Origin: Margaritifera margaritifera
Taxonomy: Eukaryota > Mollusca > Bivalvia > Unionida > Margaritiferidae
Direction: 5' to 3'
Length of the DNA: 64,000 nt
Assembly (NCBI GenBank): GCA_029931535.1
Contig: JAQPZY010001295.1
Location: 1,736,001-1,800,000 of the forward strand
A model generated the notes under the pieces. It saw nothing but the letters and a program-made list of their open reading frames with translations. It made no database searches and was not told the origin of the DNA. The position numbers and the translations under genes were made by a program. Below, in pieces: positions 20,023-33,009 of the stretch (its first letter is position 1; every line of letters starts with the position of its first letter).

Positions 20023-23000
20023 TCACACTCTGCTTAAATAATCGGCCCCTACATTTTCCGACCCTCTGATTGCTTCGATCCGGAAACGATATGGCTGCAG
20101 AGTCAGTGCCCAACGCATCAATCTTGCGTTGGCAACTTTTGCCTTGTTCAAATATATGAGAGGCTGATGGTCCGTTTCAAGGACAAATTCCCTTCCGAAA
20201 AGGTACGTGTGGAATTTACCTACACCCCACACCAGTGCCAAGCACTCCTTTTCGATCACGGAGTAGTTTTGCTCCCTAGGCAGCAATTTCCTACTAGCAT
20301 AAGCTATGGGTAACTTTACCCCGTCTTGCTCCTGTAGCAAAACTGCTCCTAAGCCCGTGTCGGATGCATCAGTTCTCAATATGAACGATCTATTTAATTC
20401 TGGCAACTTTAGGATCGGTGCACTGATCAATCTTGCCTTAAGGGCGTTAAAAGCTTTCTCTTGGCATAAACCCCAAGAAACTTTATTTGGCTGCCCTTTC
20501 CTAGTCAAATCCGTCAATGGACTAGCTATAGCGGCGAAATTTGGAACGAACTTCCTATAAAAACCTATCAATCCAAGAAACGATCGTATCTGTTTCTTGG
20601 TTTCTGGCCTAGGAGCGTCTTTAATCGCGTCAATTTTATCAGGGTGGGGTTTTAACTGCCCTGACCCACTTACTAGATGGCCCAAGCATTCCAAGTTAGA
20701 ATATGCTATGCTACACTTGGAGGGTCTCGCCGTGAGATTTGCCTTGCGGAGTCTGTCAAACAGATCGACTAATGCCCTAACATGCTCTTCCCAGGTATGT
20801 GTATATACTAGAATATCGTCGACAAAACTATATACGTTGTTCATGCCTTTCAACAATTTTCGCATAAGACGCACGCACGACGCACCGGCGTTAACCAAAC
20901 CAAAAGGCATAACCTTAAACTGGAAAAGACCTTTAGGGGTCGCGAATGCCGTTAATACGCGAGCATTTTCAGCGATGGGCACCTGCCAATAACCTTTTGT
21001 TAGATCTAATTTAGAAATGTACTGGTGCCCTGCCAATTTTGAAAACAAGCCCTCCATGTCTGGCATCGGTTCAGCATCAAACACGGTGACTTTATTTAGT
21101 TGTCGAAAGTCTATACAAAATCGATTAGTTCCGTCTTTCTTTCTAACCAATACCACGGGGGAAGAATAGGGGGAGTTTGAGGGTTCAATCACTCCCAGGT
21201 CTAACATTTTACCTACTTCCTCATCGATTGTCTCCCGTGCGTTAAAGGGTATTGGTTATCCCTTTATTCTGATTGGCTCTGAGGTATTCAAGTTTATTTC
21301 GTGCGTTATTAATCCAGTATTACCTGGTCGATCTGTAAATACGTCTGGGTACTTACTTAAAATTTCCCTGACTTGCTGACGCTGACCTTCAGGTAATTCC
21401 GGGCACACGCTGACCATATCTATTCCCTCATTTCCTACAACCATGGGGTACTCAAGGGGAATTTCTGGGTTGGGGTCACTCGGCTCGTCTTCTATGACCG
21501 CAATACATACGACGTTCAAAACGCCCTTTTCAACAGTTTTATGGCATAAATCACACGAACGACAGAATCGTGCTACGTCACTATTTACACCTGGCCAATA
21601 AAATTCTCTTAACACTTTGTCAGTCGTCCTCTTCCTACTCAAGTGACCTGCACTACCGGACTCGTGCGCTACTCTGAGTATACGGGACCTGAATTTCTGG
21701 GGGACGACCAGTTGGAAATACTTTCTACCATCCAACGTGGTAAATTGCCTGTACATTAACCCTTCCCTACGTACAAATTTCAAACTTGCCCCGCCTTTAC
21801 AATGTTTCGCGGTACCGGACATGATCCTCTCCGCGGTCGCGCTCAAGGACGCGTCCTGCCTCTGCTCACGCGTAAATTCATCGCGCGAGATATCGGACAC
21901 GGCTTCCGGAAGTTTCAACTTACGTAGTGGCGTTTTCTCCGCCTGCGCCCTAGTTTCGGCCGTTTGTACAATGGGAAACCGGAAATCAGAGAGAGTTGGG
22001 AGTCTGGATCCCTCGACATTTCCGATAGTTAAGTCGTATATAGGATTTTCCATACACAGAGCTTCTACGGTTCCGGTCAGAAAAGGCGTCTCGATTTCTA
22101 TTCTCGCGACGGGAACGCGATCAATCGTTTGATCTAATAACATGCACGGGGATTTCCAACCAAGCATTTGGTCATCCCTAACGAGACTCCGCTTTACTAC
22201 GACGCCCGTGCACCCGGTGTCGCGTAAGACCGTGACTTCTTGACTGTTGGCGGTACCAGTAGCAGTCGGTACTCTCGCCTCGGGAAAAAGACAAGTGCCG
22301 ATCGACTGAATAACATCACGACCGATCTGCGCACGCGCTGCGGATTCGTACACCGTATTCACGTTATTAGTCCCTGAATTATCACGCGGAAAATCATCGC
22401 GCTTACCGCCCCCTGACCATGCTCTGCTTTCGATAGCAACCGCGACCCTCTGGACAAACCCCTTCCTTTTCGGACAATCGGGCGTGATGTGACCCCATTC
22501 CTTACAGGTAAAACATTGTCTATCCCTACGATTCGTACCCTTCCCAGATTGAAAGTTTCCACCTTTATGTGTACCAAGTTTCTCGGGTTCTCTGGGTCTC
22601 TGATCTTTTCCTTGATTACCTCCCTTGTTATCCCTTGAGATCACATTCTGGGTACCTCCCCGAGCTTCGGCGAAATAGTCTGCCTGAGTAGCCATATCTG
22701 AGATATTATCGAAGGACTTTTCCCTCAGGAACAAGTACAATTCCCTACCACAAGTGTTTAACAGCTGGTCCCTAAGTAGAAAATCGGTAAGACCCTCAAA
22801 CGTTTTTTGGATCTTACCACATTCAACCCAACGCTGGAAATAATTCCCCGTCCTACTGGCGAACTGGGTGAATGTCTCGCCTTTCTCGGGTTTACTATAT
22901 TTAAATTTTTTGCGGAACCCTTGTTCTGTCAACTCGTATCTCTTAAGGAGTGCCTCTCTTAACGCGTCATAGTTCAATGCCTCGCCCACGGGTAGACGCG

Positions 23001-23661
23001 AATATACATCTAGCGCTTTACCTTTAAGTAACGCGCTGAGATGGAGCGACCAATCATCTTTTTTCCACTTTTGGATGGTAGCATATCGCTCAAACCTATG
23101 TAAATAACTATCTAAGTTATCTTTGTCATCTTCGAAAGGGGGTAATTTAGGGCCTCTTAACTTTGATTCTTGTTGACCATCTTTCTTAGCCTCTAATAAT
23201 TCAAATTTCCTTCTATGTTCTTTCTCCATATTCCTGTCTTCTAACTCAATGGCTTCTAACTTTGCTTGTTTCTCCCTCTCTATTCTTTCCCTTTCTGCTT
23301 CCCTTTCCCAACCTATCCTTTCCCTCTCTGCCTGCTTCTCTAGTTCTATCTTCTTTTCCTCAAATAGCATTTTCTCCCTTTTAAATGATATCTCTAATTC
23401 TAACTTTTCCTTCTCCGCTTGCTTCTCTAATTCTAACTTTTCCTTCTCCGCTTGCTTCTCTAATTCTATCTTCTCCTTCTCATATTCCCTTCTTTCCCTA
23501 TCAGCCTGCTTCTCCAGTTCTAACTTTTCCCTTTCTATATCTCTCTCCTTTAATCTTTGATCCCTTTCCCGAGACTGCTCCTCCTGAACGAATTTTCTAA
23601 GGGCCTCCCCCTCATACCCAAACTGTTTACCCAACTCCACTAGATCTTTGAGTGACGACAT
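20023..23661 (-). pseudogene. Gypsy gag-pol polyprotein, one stop and integrase core missing
   Basis: The likely start is Met at 23661 (MSSLKDLVELGKQFGYEGEA); the open frame continues upstream to 23904. A Glu/Lys/Arg coiled coil with repeats like KLELEKQAEKE is followed by the Gag domain, a CCHC knuckle (CFTCKEWGHITPDC), an aspartic protease DTG, then the integrase H2C2 finger (HESGSAGH...CRSCDLC). The integrase catalytic core does not follow: the frame goes straight to the RT-proximal linker. After a single in-frame TAA at 21256-21258 come RT (FVDDILVYT) and RNase H (TDASDTGLGAVL, ETDHQPL), ending at 20023. Reading frame is the same on both sides of the TAA. Confidence 0.9.
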
Positions 23662-23945
23662 GATAAATACTGTTGATAAGATCACCAATCCTAAGTGCAC
23701 TATCATATAACACATACAATTTTTAGGACTACACGAACCAACCGTATATCCCTTCTCCAAATATATGCAATATGTATATATGACAAACAAATGGTAAATA
23801 AAACAAAATATGAGTGAGGTATTCACTCGCCCGCCTGAATTAGTTCTTGTCAGGAAGGTCACAATCTGAAATAAATAACTATAAAAAAAACTTACCGGAG
23901 TCAAGACCTATGCAAACTAACGTCCGTGTTCCCACTAATCCAATG

Positions 23946-23963
23946 ATCCCACTTCTGACACCA
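23946..23963 (-). other. Primer binding site, tRNA-Leu type
   Basis: On the minus strand TGGTGTCAGAAGTGGGAT starts 2 bp after the 5' LTR. It resembles the complement of a tRNA-Leu 3' end. Confidence 0.75.
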
Positions 23964-23965
23964 TT

Positions 23966-25519
23966 TGTCACAGGATGAAGCCGGGTTGGGACTGGATTAG
24001 TGAAGATACCGAAAGCAACTGCGTTAATAAGATGTTTATTTATAAACGCAATTTAAAGATGAACAAATCTGACACCATTATAACAAAAAGATAAGGAAAA
24101 TTATAAAGTTCCTAACATGGAACTATCAACAACAAGGAACGCAACGAGAAAAATCAAAGATGGATTTAACAAATGGAATTTTAAACAAACGTGAATAGCA
24201 TCCTATCACAAATCGACAAATAAGAGTATATGATTTACACCCCAATATAAACAAGGTCTTATTAAGTACCAAGGGTGACCAAAGCATGTGATTTATGCAC
24301 TTATCAATAGAATACTCATTTATCCATCAATCTGTTAACTCGTCAATTTATCAATTTAACAAGCGATGTTGGAATATGAATTTATGAATCCGTCGTTCAT
24401 ATAACGATATTGAAATGGGGATGTATGAAATTATGAATATGTCGTTCATATAACGATATTGAAATGGGGATGTATGAAATTATGAATCTATCACACATAT
24501 AGCGATATTGAAATGGGAATGAATGTAATTTTGCACAGATAGCAATATTGAGATAACAATCAAATGGAACACGCAATAAATATAACTATCGTGGCGTCCG
24601 TTTGACTACCAAGATGTATCTACGGTTCCACCCGCTCTAGTCCATGGTCAAGGAGCCACCACGCATGGTCCACCCCTCCCGGTCTGTTGAAGGATCCCTC
24701 GAGAGCCTTCACATTAACACAGACCCGTTGATCGAGAAGCCTTGGTCCCTCGCATCGAGAAAAACCAGTACACTCTTCCGAAACAACGTCACCAGACACA
24801 GCGTACACGTCACACGAAACCACGCAGAGTTCTGTGACTTCACACACCACCAAACCATACATATGGAACAGCTAAAAGTATAACAACTAAACCGTGTAGT
24901 ACATATGACACGGTTAGTACTTTTGTATTGATATATGTTGCGCATGCGCGCACATGAATTACGCCTCGTTACACATTACATTAATCATTCAATGCATGCC
25001 GCGTATAATTAAATAAAACCCGTCTGTTCAGTTACAACAAATAGCTAACTTGAACCAGCCTATAGGATTTCTAATATCATGGCGTTGTATGACCTAGGTA
25101 TTGACTCTCTGTAGAATTTAGAATAAATTCTAAAGCATCTAATATATGAAACAATCATGTCATCTAAAACGAATAGTGATAAAAAATGCAATCTTAAATT
25201 TCACATACCTCTACAGCTGAAGTTTTGCTCCCGTAAAGAGGTAAGCTTTCTGACAAGACTCATCGTAGTGTAATTTGTTTATAGAGAATTCGCTCTATAT
25301 GTACTCTAGCTGTGACAGATATGCGCAGCAGCTAGGCACGTGAGTTTTCACTGCAGGCAATTCGCACGTGCAGCATGGGGTGAATCGCGCTCAGTATTTC
25401 AAAATAACTAGAGCCGAAAAAAATAAACAACCCCCGAGTAACGCTTTAGTCGGAAACGAAACCCGAATACATTTTTGATCACATATACATATTGATATAA
25501 ACCATACAATTCCGTGACA
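23966..25519 (-). repeat. Gypsy LTR (5' LTR of the minus-strand element)
   Basis: 1554 bp, TGTCAC...GTGACA in plus orientation. Followed by the TTGGG target duplication. Confidence 0.95.
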
Positions 25520-26125
25520 TTGGGGGGGGGGGGGGAGGAGGTGAACAATTGTAACAATCTAATTTACAGTCCAAGTTGGGGGTGTAAACGATTGTAACAA
25601 TCAAATTTACAGTCTAAATTAGGGAGGGAGGGGGAAATGAGAGGTAATGATGATTGTAACAATCTAATTTACAGTCTAAGTTGGGGGTGAGGAGGTGAAC
25701 GATTGTAACAATCTAATTTACAGTCTAAATTAAGGAGGAAGGGGGAATGAGAGGTAATGATGATTGTAACAATCTAATTTACAGTCTAAGTTGGGGGAGA
25801 GGAGGTGAACGATTGTAACAATCTAATTTACAGTCTAAATTAGGGAGGAAGGGGGAATGAGAGGTAATGATGATTGTAACAATCTAATTTACAGTCTAAG
25901 TTGGGGGAGAGGAGGTGAACGATTGTAACAATCTAATTTACAGTCTAAATTAGGGAGAAAGGGGGATTGTGAGGTAATGATGATTGTAACAATCTAATTT
26001 ACAGTCTAAGTTGGGGGAGAGGAGGTGAACGATTGTAACAACCTAATGTACAGTCTAAGCTGGGGGTGAGGAGGTGAACTATTGTAACAATCTGATTTAC
26101 AGTCTTGGGGTGTAAGGGGAGACGA
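25520..26125. repeat. Minisatellite, right part
   Basis: Alternating ~49-bp and ~62-bp subunits, each with GATTGTAACAATCTAATTTA, make a ~111-bp higher-order unit repeated about five times. A poly-G tract lies at its left edge next to the Gypsy element. Confidence 0.92.
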
Positions 26126-26530
26126 TGATGACTGTAGCGCCTTTAAGTAGGCGAAGGGTCTGTAAAGTTCTTGTTTTGATATAAGCAATTAATGAAGTAC
26201 ATAAATATATCGTTCTATTTTCCTTGGAAAAGCGATTTCACTCACAGCCAAAAAATTACTAATGTTACTGATCTCTGGAGGTTTCAGTATAAATTATTAC
26301 ATAGGATATTACCCGCTAATACTTATTTTACTAAAATTTGTATATTGAATGACAATAAGTGCACTTATTTTGTAAAACAGTCCTGAAATACTGTTTCGTA
26401 TTTTTGTGACTGTCCAAGGTAAGAAAGATTTTGGCTAGATATAATAATGTGTATCCACATTAAGGAATTAAATGTAACTAAACAAAATGTAATTGTTAGC
26501 CTTATTGATAAAGAAAATGCAAAATATGTG

Positions 26531-26531
<1 letters not shown>

Positions 26532-26602
<71 letters not shown>
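26532..26602. repeat. (AT)n microsatellite
   Basis: About 70 bp of AT dinucleotides in the host intron. Confidence 0.97.
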
Positions 26603-26606
<4 letters not shown>

Positions 26607-26806
26607 AAGTGTGAGGAAAAGGCACCATGTTTAGAATCACTAAAAGCTATCGTAAAATCCCATACGAGATTTTCCTGGTTTAATTCAGTCATACCAAAAT
26701 AGTCTTGAATCAAATCATATAGTTTAGAATATATTTTACATGCATTGATTAGAAGTGCCTTTACAAGCGGAAGCACTAATTTATATAAAATCAAAGTTAT
26801 TTTTCG

Positions 26807-26809
<3 letters not shown>

Positions 26810-26887
<78 letters not shown>

Positions 26888-27085
26888 CAGACAGAGAGAG
26901 AGACAGAGACAGAGAGAGAGACAGAGAGAGAGATACAGACAGACAGACAGAGACAGGCAGAGAGACAGACAGACATACATAGTCAAAGTGAAAGAGACAT
27001 AGACAGAAACAACGAGAGACAGAGACAGAGCGACAGAGACAGACAGAGACAGATACATACAGACAGACAGGGACAGAGAGAGAGT
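26810..27085. repeat. (AT)n followed by (GA)n/(GACA)n tract
   Basis: AT dinucleotides to 26852, then GA- and GACA-rich purine/pyrimidine-asymmetric DNA to about 27085. Confidence 0.95.
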
Positions 27086-27647
27086 TAACAACTCTGAACT
27101 TTCTTTGTCTTGTATGGCAACAACGTGATTGGTTTTAACATATTTATATGTATACGAGAAATATTGCCTGAAGATCATGATATGAATGCATACATCTTAT
27201 ATGATAGTGTTTATTTTGAAAGTATAATTTAGATACTGAACGATTCCTTTCTGAATAGTTATTAGTGTGTAAACGTAATGAAGAATAACTTTTTTGTTCA
27301 ACAATCTCTCTTTCTCCTTCTCACTCCCTTCCTCGCTATTTCTCTCTATGTCTGTCTGTCTCCGTGTAGTATAGATGTTTTTGCTGTATTTATATTTGCA
27401 CTAATCAGTATATCTACGACCACCTCTTATAATGTAGCCTGCAGATGCTCCCAGACCTACAAATGCCCATGTAATGGCAAAATAAATTAGACAAAATATA
27501 TTCAACTTTTTTACCCTTCACCTGCATCGCTAGTCTCGTGCACATTTTAACTCTAAATAAGAATTCTTTCCATTCTTATTTATAGAGAGGAACTGACTTT
27601 CCACAGTTAGCAGATCGTTTTTGAGTTCTTTCCTATTTTTCTTACAG

Positions 27648-27805
27648 ACGAGATATGACCTTCCAGTTAAACATTCTCGGGTAAAGACAGCGGACGGAAA
27701 AACCTTTATGGACGTCGACAAGTATTATAAAGATATTGCATACTGGGATGAGTACTTCGGCTAAAAATATGGAACAGACTACGACCACGCAATGCTCTTT
27801 ACGAG
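27648..27805 (+). CDS. Host metalloprotease exon with in-frame TAA
   Basis: Acceptor CCTATTTTTCTTACAG, donor GTAAGT at 27806. Phase 0 from the previous exon gives TRYDLPVKHSRVKTADGKTF then a Tyr/Asp-rich helix, a stop (TAA 27762-27764), and KYGTDYDHAMLFTR. The DHAMLFT segment is diagnostic for M12B proteases just before the zinc helix. The exon ends in phase 2. The 9.6-kb intron on its left carries the Gypsy element; the ~34.5-kb intron on its right carries the 21.8-kb Polinton. Confidence 0.7.
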
Positions 27806-28836
27806 GTAAGTGTATGTAAACATGATATAACCGTATGCGTTGAGAATACAATGGCTATCCGTGGAATACGGACAAATAACGCACAAAATAAGTTTCAAAA
27901 CATGTGTCAAATTGATCAGCAAATATAAATGTTCCCTATTTGCTCATTAAAGCTTAATACTTTCTATAAATGTTGTAGCCCACTGAATATAACAGTTATT
28001 TTTTTCTCTTAAAGTTCAATTACTTGTGATAAATATACATCTTTTATATATCATTGATATTAATTTTTTAACTTTTATGATGATAACGCACATTGCTTAA
28101 AACGTTTAATGACGCTAACGCGAGCTTACCCTGATGCTATCCAAATTTTCAGGGGAGATCACTGAATATGTTGTTGTATTTACAAGTACTTAGATGCAAT
28201 GTACATATGGTATGCAGGAATTTCACTCATATTCCATAATTCATAGACATTTTTTCTACAAAAATTTTTGTAACAAGCTGTCAAAACTTTATTTAGCGTA
28301 GAACAGACCTGCAAGGCATATCTTTCATAACTTTTGGAAGTTACTCTTTATTAGCAATATTGTAAAAAAATTTATAAATTACGCTGTGTAATATATGTCA
28401 TTGGTTACGCCAGGAAATCTGTAGACAAGAAGATTTGTAGGTTTTATCGTATTTTAGAGGTTCTTTAAATTTTCCAAATCATACAGTAAAATTGTTTCAA
28501 ATATACTTCAACCGATATAGACTACAAACTCCTGAAATGTTTGTTACGTTATCTCATTTATATACCAACACTAACCACTCCCATAAAGTAAATTTTCAAA
28601 TACACACCAAGCAGACTATTTGAGAATCTTTATTATACATTGTTCATATGGGTGGTATAATACAAATTATACGCAGCGCCTTTTGTAATGAAATAAAATA
28701 TAAAACAATTAATACAGTTAGGATATGTTTCTATGAGTTGCTTAAAATGATTAAATATGTATTTAATCCATTTTTCGTCTTCGGATCAAAATCAAAAGAC
28801 ACACTAAAACGAAAACTTTGGCTAATATGATACGTT

Positions 28837-28907
<71 letters not shown>
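28837..28907. repeat. (GT)n microsatellite
   Basis: About 35 GT dinucleotides. Confidence 0.97.
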
Positions 28908-28909
<2 letters not shown>

Positions 28910-30065
28910 TGATGTTGTTTCCAAATGCATCAGATCTTCCGGAAATCGTGTTTTTCAGGGACTAATTATACAGGAAAAAAAAACATGCTAAATCACAGTG
29001 CAACATGTCAGATAAACTGGATCGGTGCTTTAGAGACCTACGGATACCTTTATCAAGGCAGACGACACAACCTAAGAACAATTAGAAACACAATTATGTT
29101 TCTGTCGTAACAAAGCAGCATCTAAATACATATTTTGTGACGTTTTTGATGTTTTTAATTGTTCTTAGCTTGTATCGTCCGCCTTGAAGAAATGGAATCA
29201 GTAGATATCGAACGTGTTTGACCAGTTTCTCTGACTTGCTGCACTGTGCTTTTGTCACCTTTCTTTCTTTCATACACACACACAGACACACACAAGTTGT
29301 GTGTGTGTGTGTGTGTTAATCCATAAATGTTCTTGCACCAACAATTCCACCTGCAATATTGTAAATCTTTTTGTGAGGTGAATGTTATTAAATCGCATAA
29401 CAATTTGAGGAACATTTTGTTTATGAATACCACCTCATATAATGAAACTAGCAGGTCAGTTTTAGATGAATGCCATCCAATACAGATTTCAAGGTAGAGT
29501 GCACGAAATAAATGTTTGAGACGAAATGTAAATTGATATGATCCTAAAAATATCAAGGTATTGATTATTCACATTTGACAATTTGTCTCTAAAAATCAAT
29601 TATCTTTCTCTCATTTCTCTATCAAATAATGTGGTGAAACTCATAATCATGCACCAGTTTTTAATGTGCTGCAATTGAAATGGATATCCTCTAATTTATA
29701 GGCACGATGATGTCAATTTCATGTTATGTTGGGTAGGTTTATTCCGCATGGATTTTTCATATGGCAAAATATGTTACAACTGTGTAGGAATGAGGTAAAA
29801 GCTTTTTGCGCCTCATTTAATTGTTGTTTAAATCCATAAGAGCATTTCATCAAGAATTCATGACAATTTCTTTCTTTAATGGAAGATGTTAAATATTTCA
29901 TCAGGTTTCTCTAATAAGATTCTCTAATACCTCGCTATGAACGCCAGGGTCTTCTCTGTAAATGAGAATACAACTATTTTTCCCTGTCTGTATAATATAG
30001 TATTGTACAAATACACATAACAACTATTTTTATTTTTAGACATGACTTGTATCAAGATAACACAA

Positions 30066-30362
30066 GTAATAATGAGGTTAAGGGTAAGTACCCACTCTCT
30101 GTACTCTCTCAAATATAAGTAAGTACACACTCTCTGTACTCTCTCAAATATAAGTAAGTACACACTCTCTGTACTCTCTCAAATATAAGTAAGTACACAC
30201 TCTCTGTACTCTCTCAAATATAAGTAAGTACACACTCTCTGTACTCTCTCAAATATAACTAAGTACCTTCTCTCTGTACTCTCTCAAATATAACTAAGCA
30301 CACACTCTCTGTACTCTCTCAAATATAAGTAAGTACACACTCTCTGTACTCTCTCAAATATT
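30066..30362. repeat. 35-bp minisatellite
   Basis: About eight to nine copies of a unit containing CTCTCTGTACTCTCTCAAAT and AAGTAAGTAC. Confidence 0.93.
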
Positions 30363-30696
30363 GTACCATACAAATTTGTCATACACATTTTAATATGTAT
30401 GAAACATGCCAAGGGACAGGTTTCGTATTTTGGAGTCAGTATCCATTAAAATCAATGGTACCCTAAAGTCGCTACCAGTTTATTTGGTAGTAACAAAAAT
30501 ATTCAGAGTACAACACGTTCAACGTTGAAAGGGCTATTTTCCTATCACGCAAGCAATCTTACACTGATTTTGTCTGTTACGTTTTCGAAGTATATGCTCG
30601 TTTTACAACTTCAACTGTCTTTTCTCTACGAAGTGCCATTTTTAAATCATATTTATCATTATTTGTGAAGGTTTTTGTCTTTAAGTTTTCCCACAA

Positions 30697-30698
<2 letters not shown>

Positions 30699-30751
<53 letters not shown>
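30699..30751. repeat. (AT)n microsatellite
   Basis: About 52 bp of AT dinucleotides. Confidence 0.96.
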
Positions 30752-30754
<3 letters not shown>

Positions 30755-31459
30755 ATACCGTAAGAGACCACTTGTTAAATTAAATGAAATTTTATGCTTT
30801 ATTTGCTATTTAATATGTTAAACAAAACCCTGCACTAAAAGAACACCTGGCTTCAGAGACCATATTTTAGAGTTAACAAACGGGTGTCATAAGATATGTT
30901 TCACTTTTGTCATATGCGTTCTTTAATTAATTCTATTTCATCACCATGTAAAAATGAATGTATACATTTATTTAAAATCTCACTATGTAGAATAAACCTT
31001 GCTAACAGGACAAGCATATCGGACTTAAGAAACGTGGTCTCAGTAATGGAGTGGTCATAGTGATGGGATCAGCCAAAAACTGAATGTTAACTAGGTTCTC
31101 TCAACTTTTTTTTTATTGGGATTGTGTTATAACTAGCGTAATCGTGGAGTTTTGACCGTGTATTGTGATTCCCGTAATTCATTACTTTTGATCTAATGAC
31201 CGCACGTCACGTGATATACAGTGTCTCCGCAAATCGTATGGTCATAACTTTTTTGGTAGGTTTATGACACTAAATAACAACATATTCATGGCGTGATGCA
31301 GATAGCATGCCCTTTTACTTTGTCAAAAACAAAATTAAATTGCAAATTCTAAAAGAAAAAATAACCACTCAGATGATCATCTGAAAGTGGTCTTTATAAG
31401 TAGGTAGCATTTTTACATAGATAAAAATGCATTTGGTTTATATATGAATGGAACTACAG

Positions 31460-31686
31460 GAACTAGGTTTTATATATACAGGTAGTATATATATGCAGGT
31501 GTTCGGATAAGCAGGTCTGATTATATATATATATAGGGCCAACATATTTTGGCCGTTTCATAAAGGATGGCCAGGATTAAGAGGTTAAGTTAGTATTAGA
31601 ACAACCTCATTGGAACTAACACATTTGGTCAGTCTGCAGAGGTCTGGATATAGAGGGGTCGGATTGGAGAGGTTCCACTGTATGTA
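31460..31686 (-). mobile_element. Possible pogo/Tigger-type terminal remnant
   Basis: The right edge read on the minus strand is CAGTGGAACCTCTCCAATCC, like the CAGTnGAACCTC ends of pogo-group transposons. No transposase and no opposite end were found. A MITE or old fragment is possible. Confidence 0.3.
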
Positions 31687-32141
31687 TGTATACGCCCGTA
31701 TTGAAACATGCTTTTGGCAACATCAGAATGGGTGCACGATGAAAAATCTGATCACGTGTTTATTTATCAAGAAGAGGAGGTCAGTTCTCTTGATATATAA
31801 ATGGATTTTCTGGTTGGTTTCTATTTACTTCTAAACAATATCTTACATTTCATTGTTATTAAAAAAATGTGCATCAGCTTGTTTGAAAGCTTTAAACTTC
31901 TTGCCGTTATAAAATTATGAACTTTGAAAAAGTTAAATCTTTTGAATTTCATCTTTTAAATGTTGATATCACTTCAACCACAAATATTTTTATGTCTACT
32001 TGCCTTAGAGTAGATTGCAGTTTTTTGTGCTTTTGGTACTCACTGTTCACATGCAATAATATTTGTCTAATACGAACGTTTTGTGGGACTGCGGTTTATA
32101 TAACAAAGTTTAACTCTATCTTTTAGAGATTTTATATATTT

Positions 32142-32147
32142 GGCGTT
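32142..32147. other. Polinton target-site duplication, left
   Basis: GGCGTT precedes the first base of the left TIR. The same 6 bp follow the right TIR at 53967-53972. Polinton integrases make 6-bp duplications. Confidence 0.93.
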
Positions 32148-32389
32148 AGTAGTATGGGGGGGGGGGGGTATTGAGGGCAAAAGGGGGCACTTGGGGGCAT
32201 TAACGGCAATTTAACATGGCGGGGGCACTTGACGGCAGTTTGGGTCACTCTGGGGCAGTGGGGGTACTTGGTGGCAGTGGATGTCAGAAGTATTGGGGAG
32301 AGGGACACACACACACACATATGGGAGAAGGCAATACTAAATATTAAGCTTTTCTTGTTCAATGAGTGGCCCTGAAAAGGGCCATTGGA
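32148..32389. repeat. Polinton left terminal inverted repeat
   Basis: Matches the reverse complement of 53731-53966 almost throughout: a G-rich start, a GGGGGCA-repeat region, a (CA)n stretch, and the subterminal GGCCCTGAAAAGGGCC palindrome. The poly-G length differs between ends. Confidence 0.95.
32368..32383 (-). promoter_or_regulatory. Histone-type mRNA 3' stem-loop (copy 1, in left TIR)
   Basis: Minus strand GGCCCTTTTCAGGGCC: a 6-bp stem with TTTC loop, matching the replication-dependent histone 3' stem-loop pattern GGYYCTTTTCAGRRCC. About 11 nt downstream is CAAGAAAAG, like the purine-rich histone downstream element read by U7 snRNA. It lies at the 3' side of the minus-strand gene starting at 32983. 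Confidence 0.7.
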
Positions 32390-32983
32390 GTGGCAATTTC
32401 TCCAACATTGGGTTAGGAAGCCTAGGAGGGTGTAGGTCTTTTTCTTCTTCTGGAGTGATGGTGAGGAATCAGGCAGCCAGTCGGGATGTCCCATTCGCCT
32501 AAACTTGTCCTGGATTTTCATCGAGTTCAAATTCAGGCGTTCGAATTCCTTCTCTCTCTTGGCCTGCTCCTTCTTGGTTCTTTCTAGGGCCCAAAAGGTC
32601 TTAATGTGGACCACTTCCGTTTCCAAAACTTTTTTTAACAATAACTTGACGATGTGGAGGTTCACCTCTTCGAGCCTGACACTACTGGGGGGTGAATTGA
32701 TCCACCAATCTTCCTGGACTTTGTTTAGGAAGTATTCCACCCCATCCAGTAAGTCTATGGCCGTCTTGATGAACCCCACACGACAAGGGGTCAAGGAAGT
32801 TTTTTGGGATTCCTCCACCAAGACATCGTTCACCAGCCTCCTCGCTGATGTGATAGCTGCTACTTAGCTGGTGACGCATGGCTTGGTGGCAGGGAATCTC
32901 CACCAACATTCCATTCTTTCCAACAAAGACTCTACACCTACCATCACATCCCAGGCTTCCTGCAATAATTCTACAGTATTCAT
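32384..32983 (-). pseudogene. Accessory helical protein B1
   Basis: The first frame (Met 32983) reads MNTVELLQEAWDVMVGVESL and stops near 32867. The next frame (from about 32870) continues with a leucine-rich helical protein: AIDLLDGVEYFLNKVQEDWW, then a Lys/Glu coiled coil (ERTKKEQAKREKEFERLNLN). The WDVMVGVESLLERMECWW and DLLDGVEYFLNKVQEDWW segments look like two versions of one motif, so an internal repeat is possible. The longest frame runs through the stem-loop at 32368; another frame stops at 32422, 38 nt before it. No known family. Confidence 0.4.
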
Positions 32984-33009
32984 GTTGTTCAGTGAATTGT
33001 GAATGGTGC

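Larger units (their letters stand above)
18345..25519 (-). mobile_element. Young Gypsy-type LTR retrotransposon
   Basis: Two 1554-bp LTRs (TGTCAC...GTGACA) bound a gag-pol region on the minus strand. A 5-bp TTGGG target duplication flanks it (18340-18344 and 25520-25524). By eye the LTRs differ at only two positions, so insertion is recent. Domain order is Gag, CCHC knuckle, protease, integrase zinc finger, RT, RNase H. The order with integrase before RT is that of Gmr1-like Gypsy elements. Confidence 0.96.
27806..32141 (+). other. Host intron, AT-rich, no other gene
   Basis: Apart from the repeats listed separately I see no supported gene. The short ORFs here have no family resemblance. Confidence 0.5.

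Noticed and set aside
23249..23600. Plus-strand Ser/Phe/Leu-rich ORFs opposite gag
   Set aside because: Mirror images of the Glu/Lys coiled-coil codons of Gag on the other strand.
18130..26125. Possible CRISPR-like array of repeats and spacers
   Set aside because: Spacers are themselves repeated, the locus is eukaryotic intron DNA, and no cas genes exist; it is a minisatellite split by a retrotransposon.
26365..27178. Long minus-strand ORFs over AT and GA repeats
   Set aside because: Translation of (AT)n and (GACA)n repeats gives Ile-Tyr and Leu-Ser runs; no real protein features.
32132..32380. C-terminal part of the 233-residue ORF as real protein
   Set aside because: It is read through the stem-loop and the TIR simple repeats; the true end is probably upstream of 32384.
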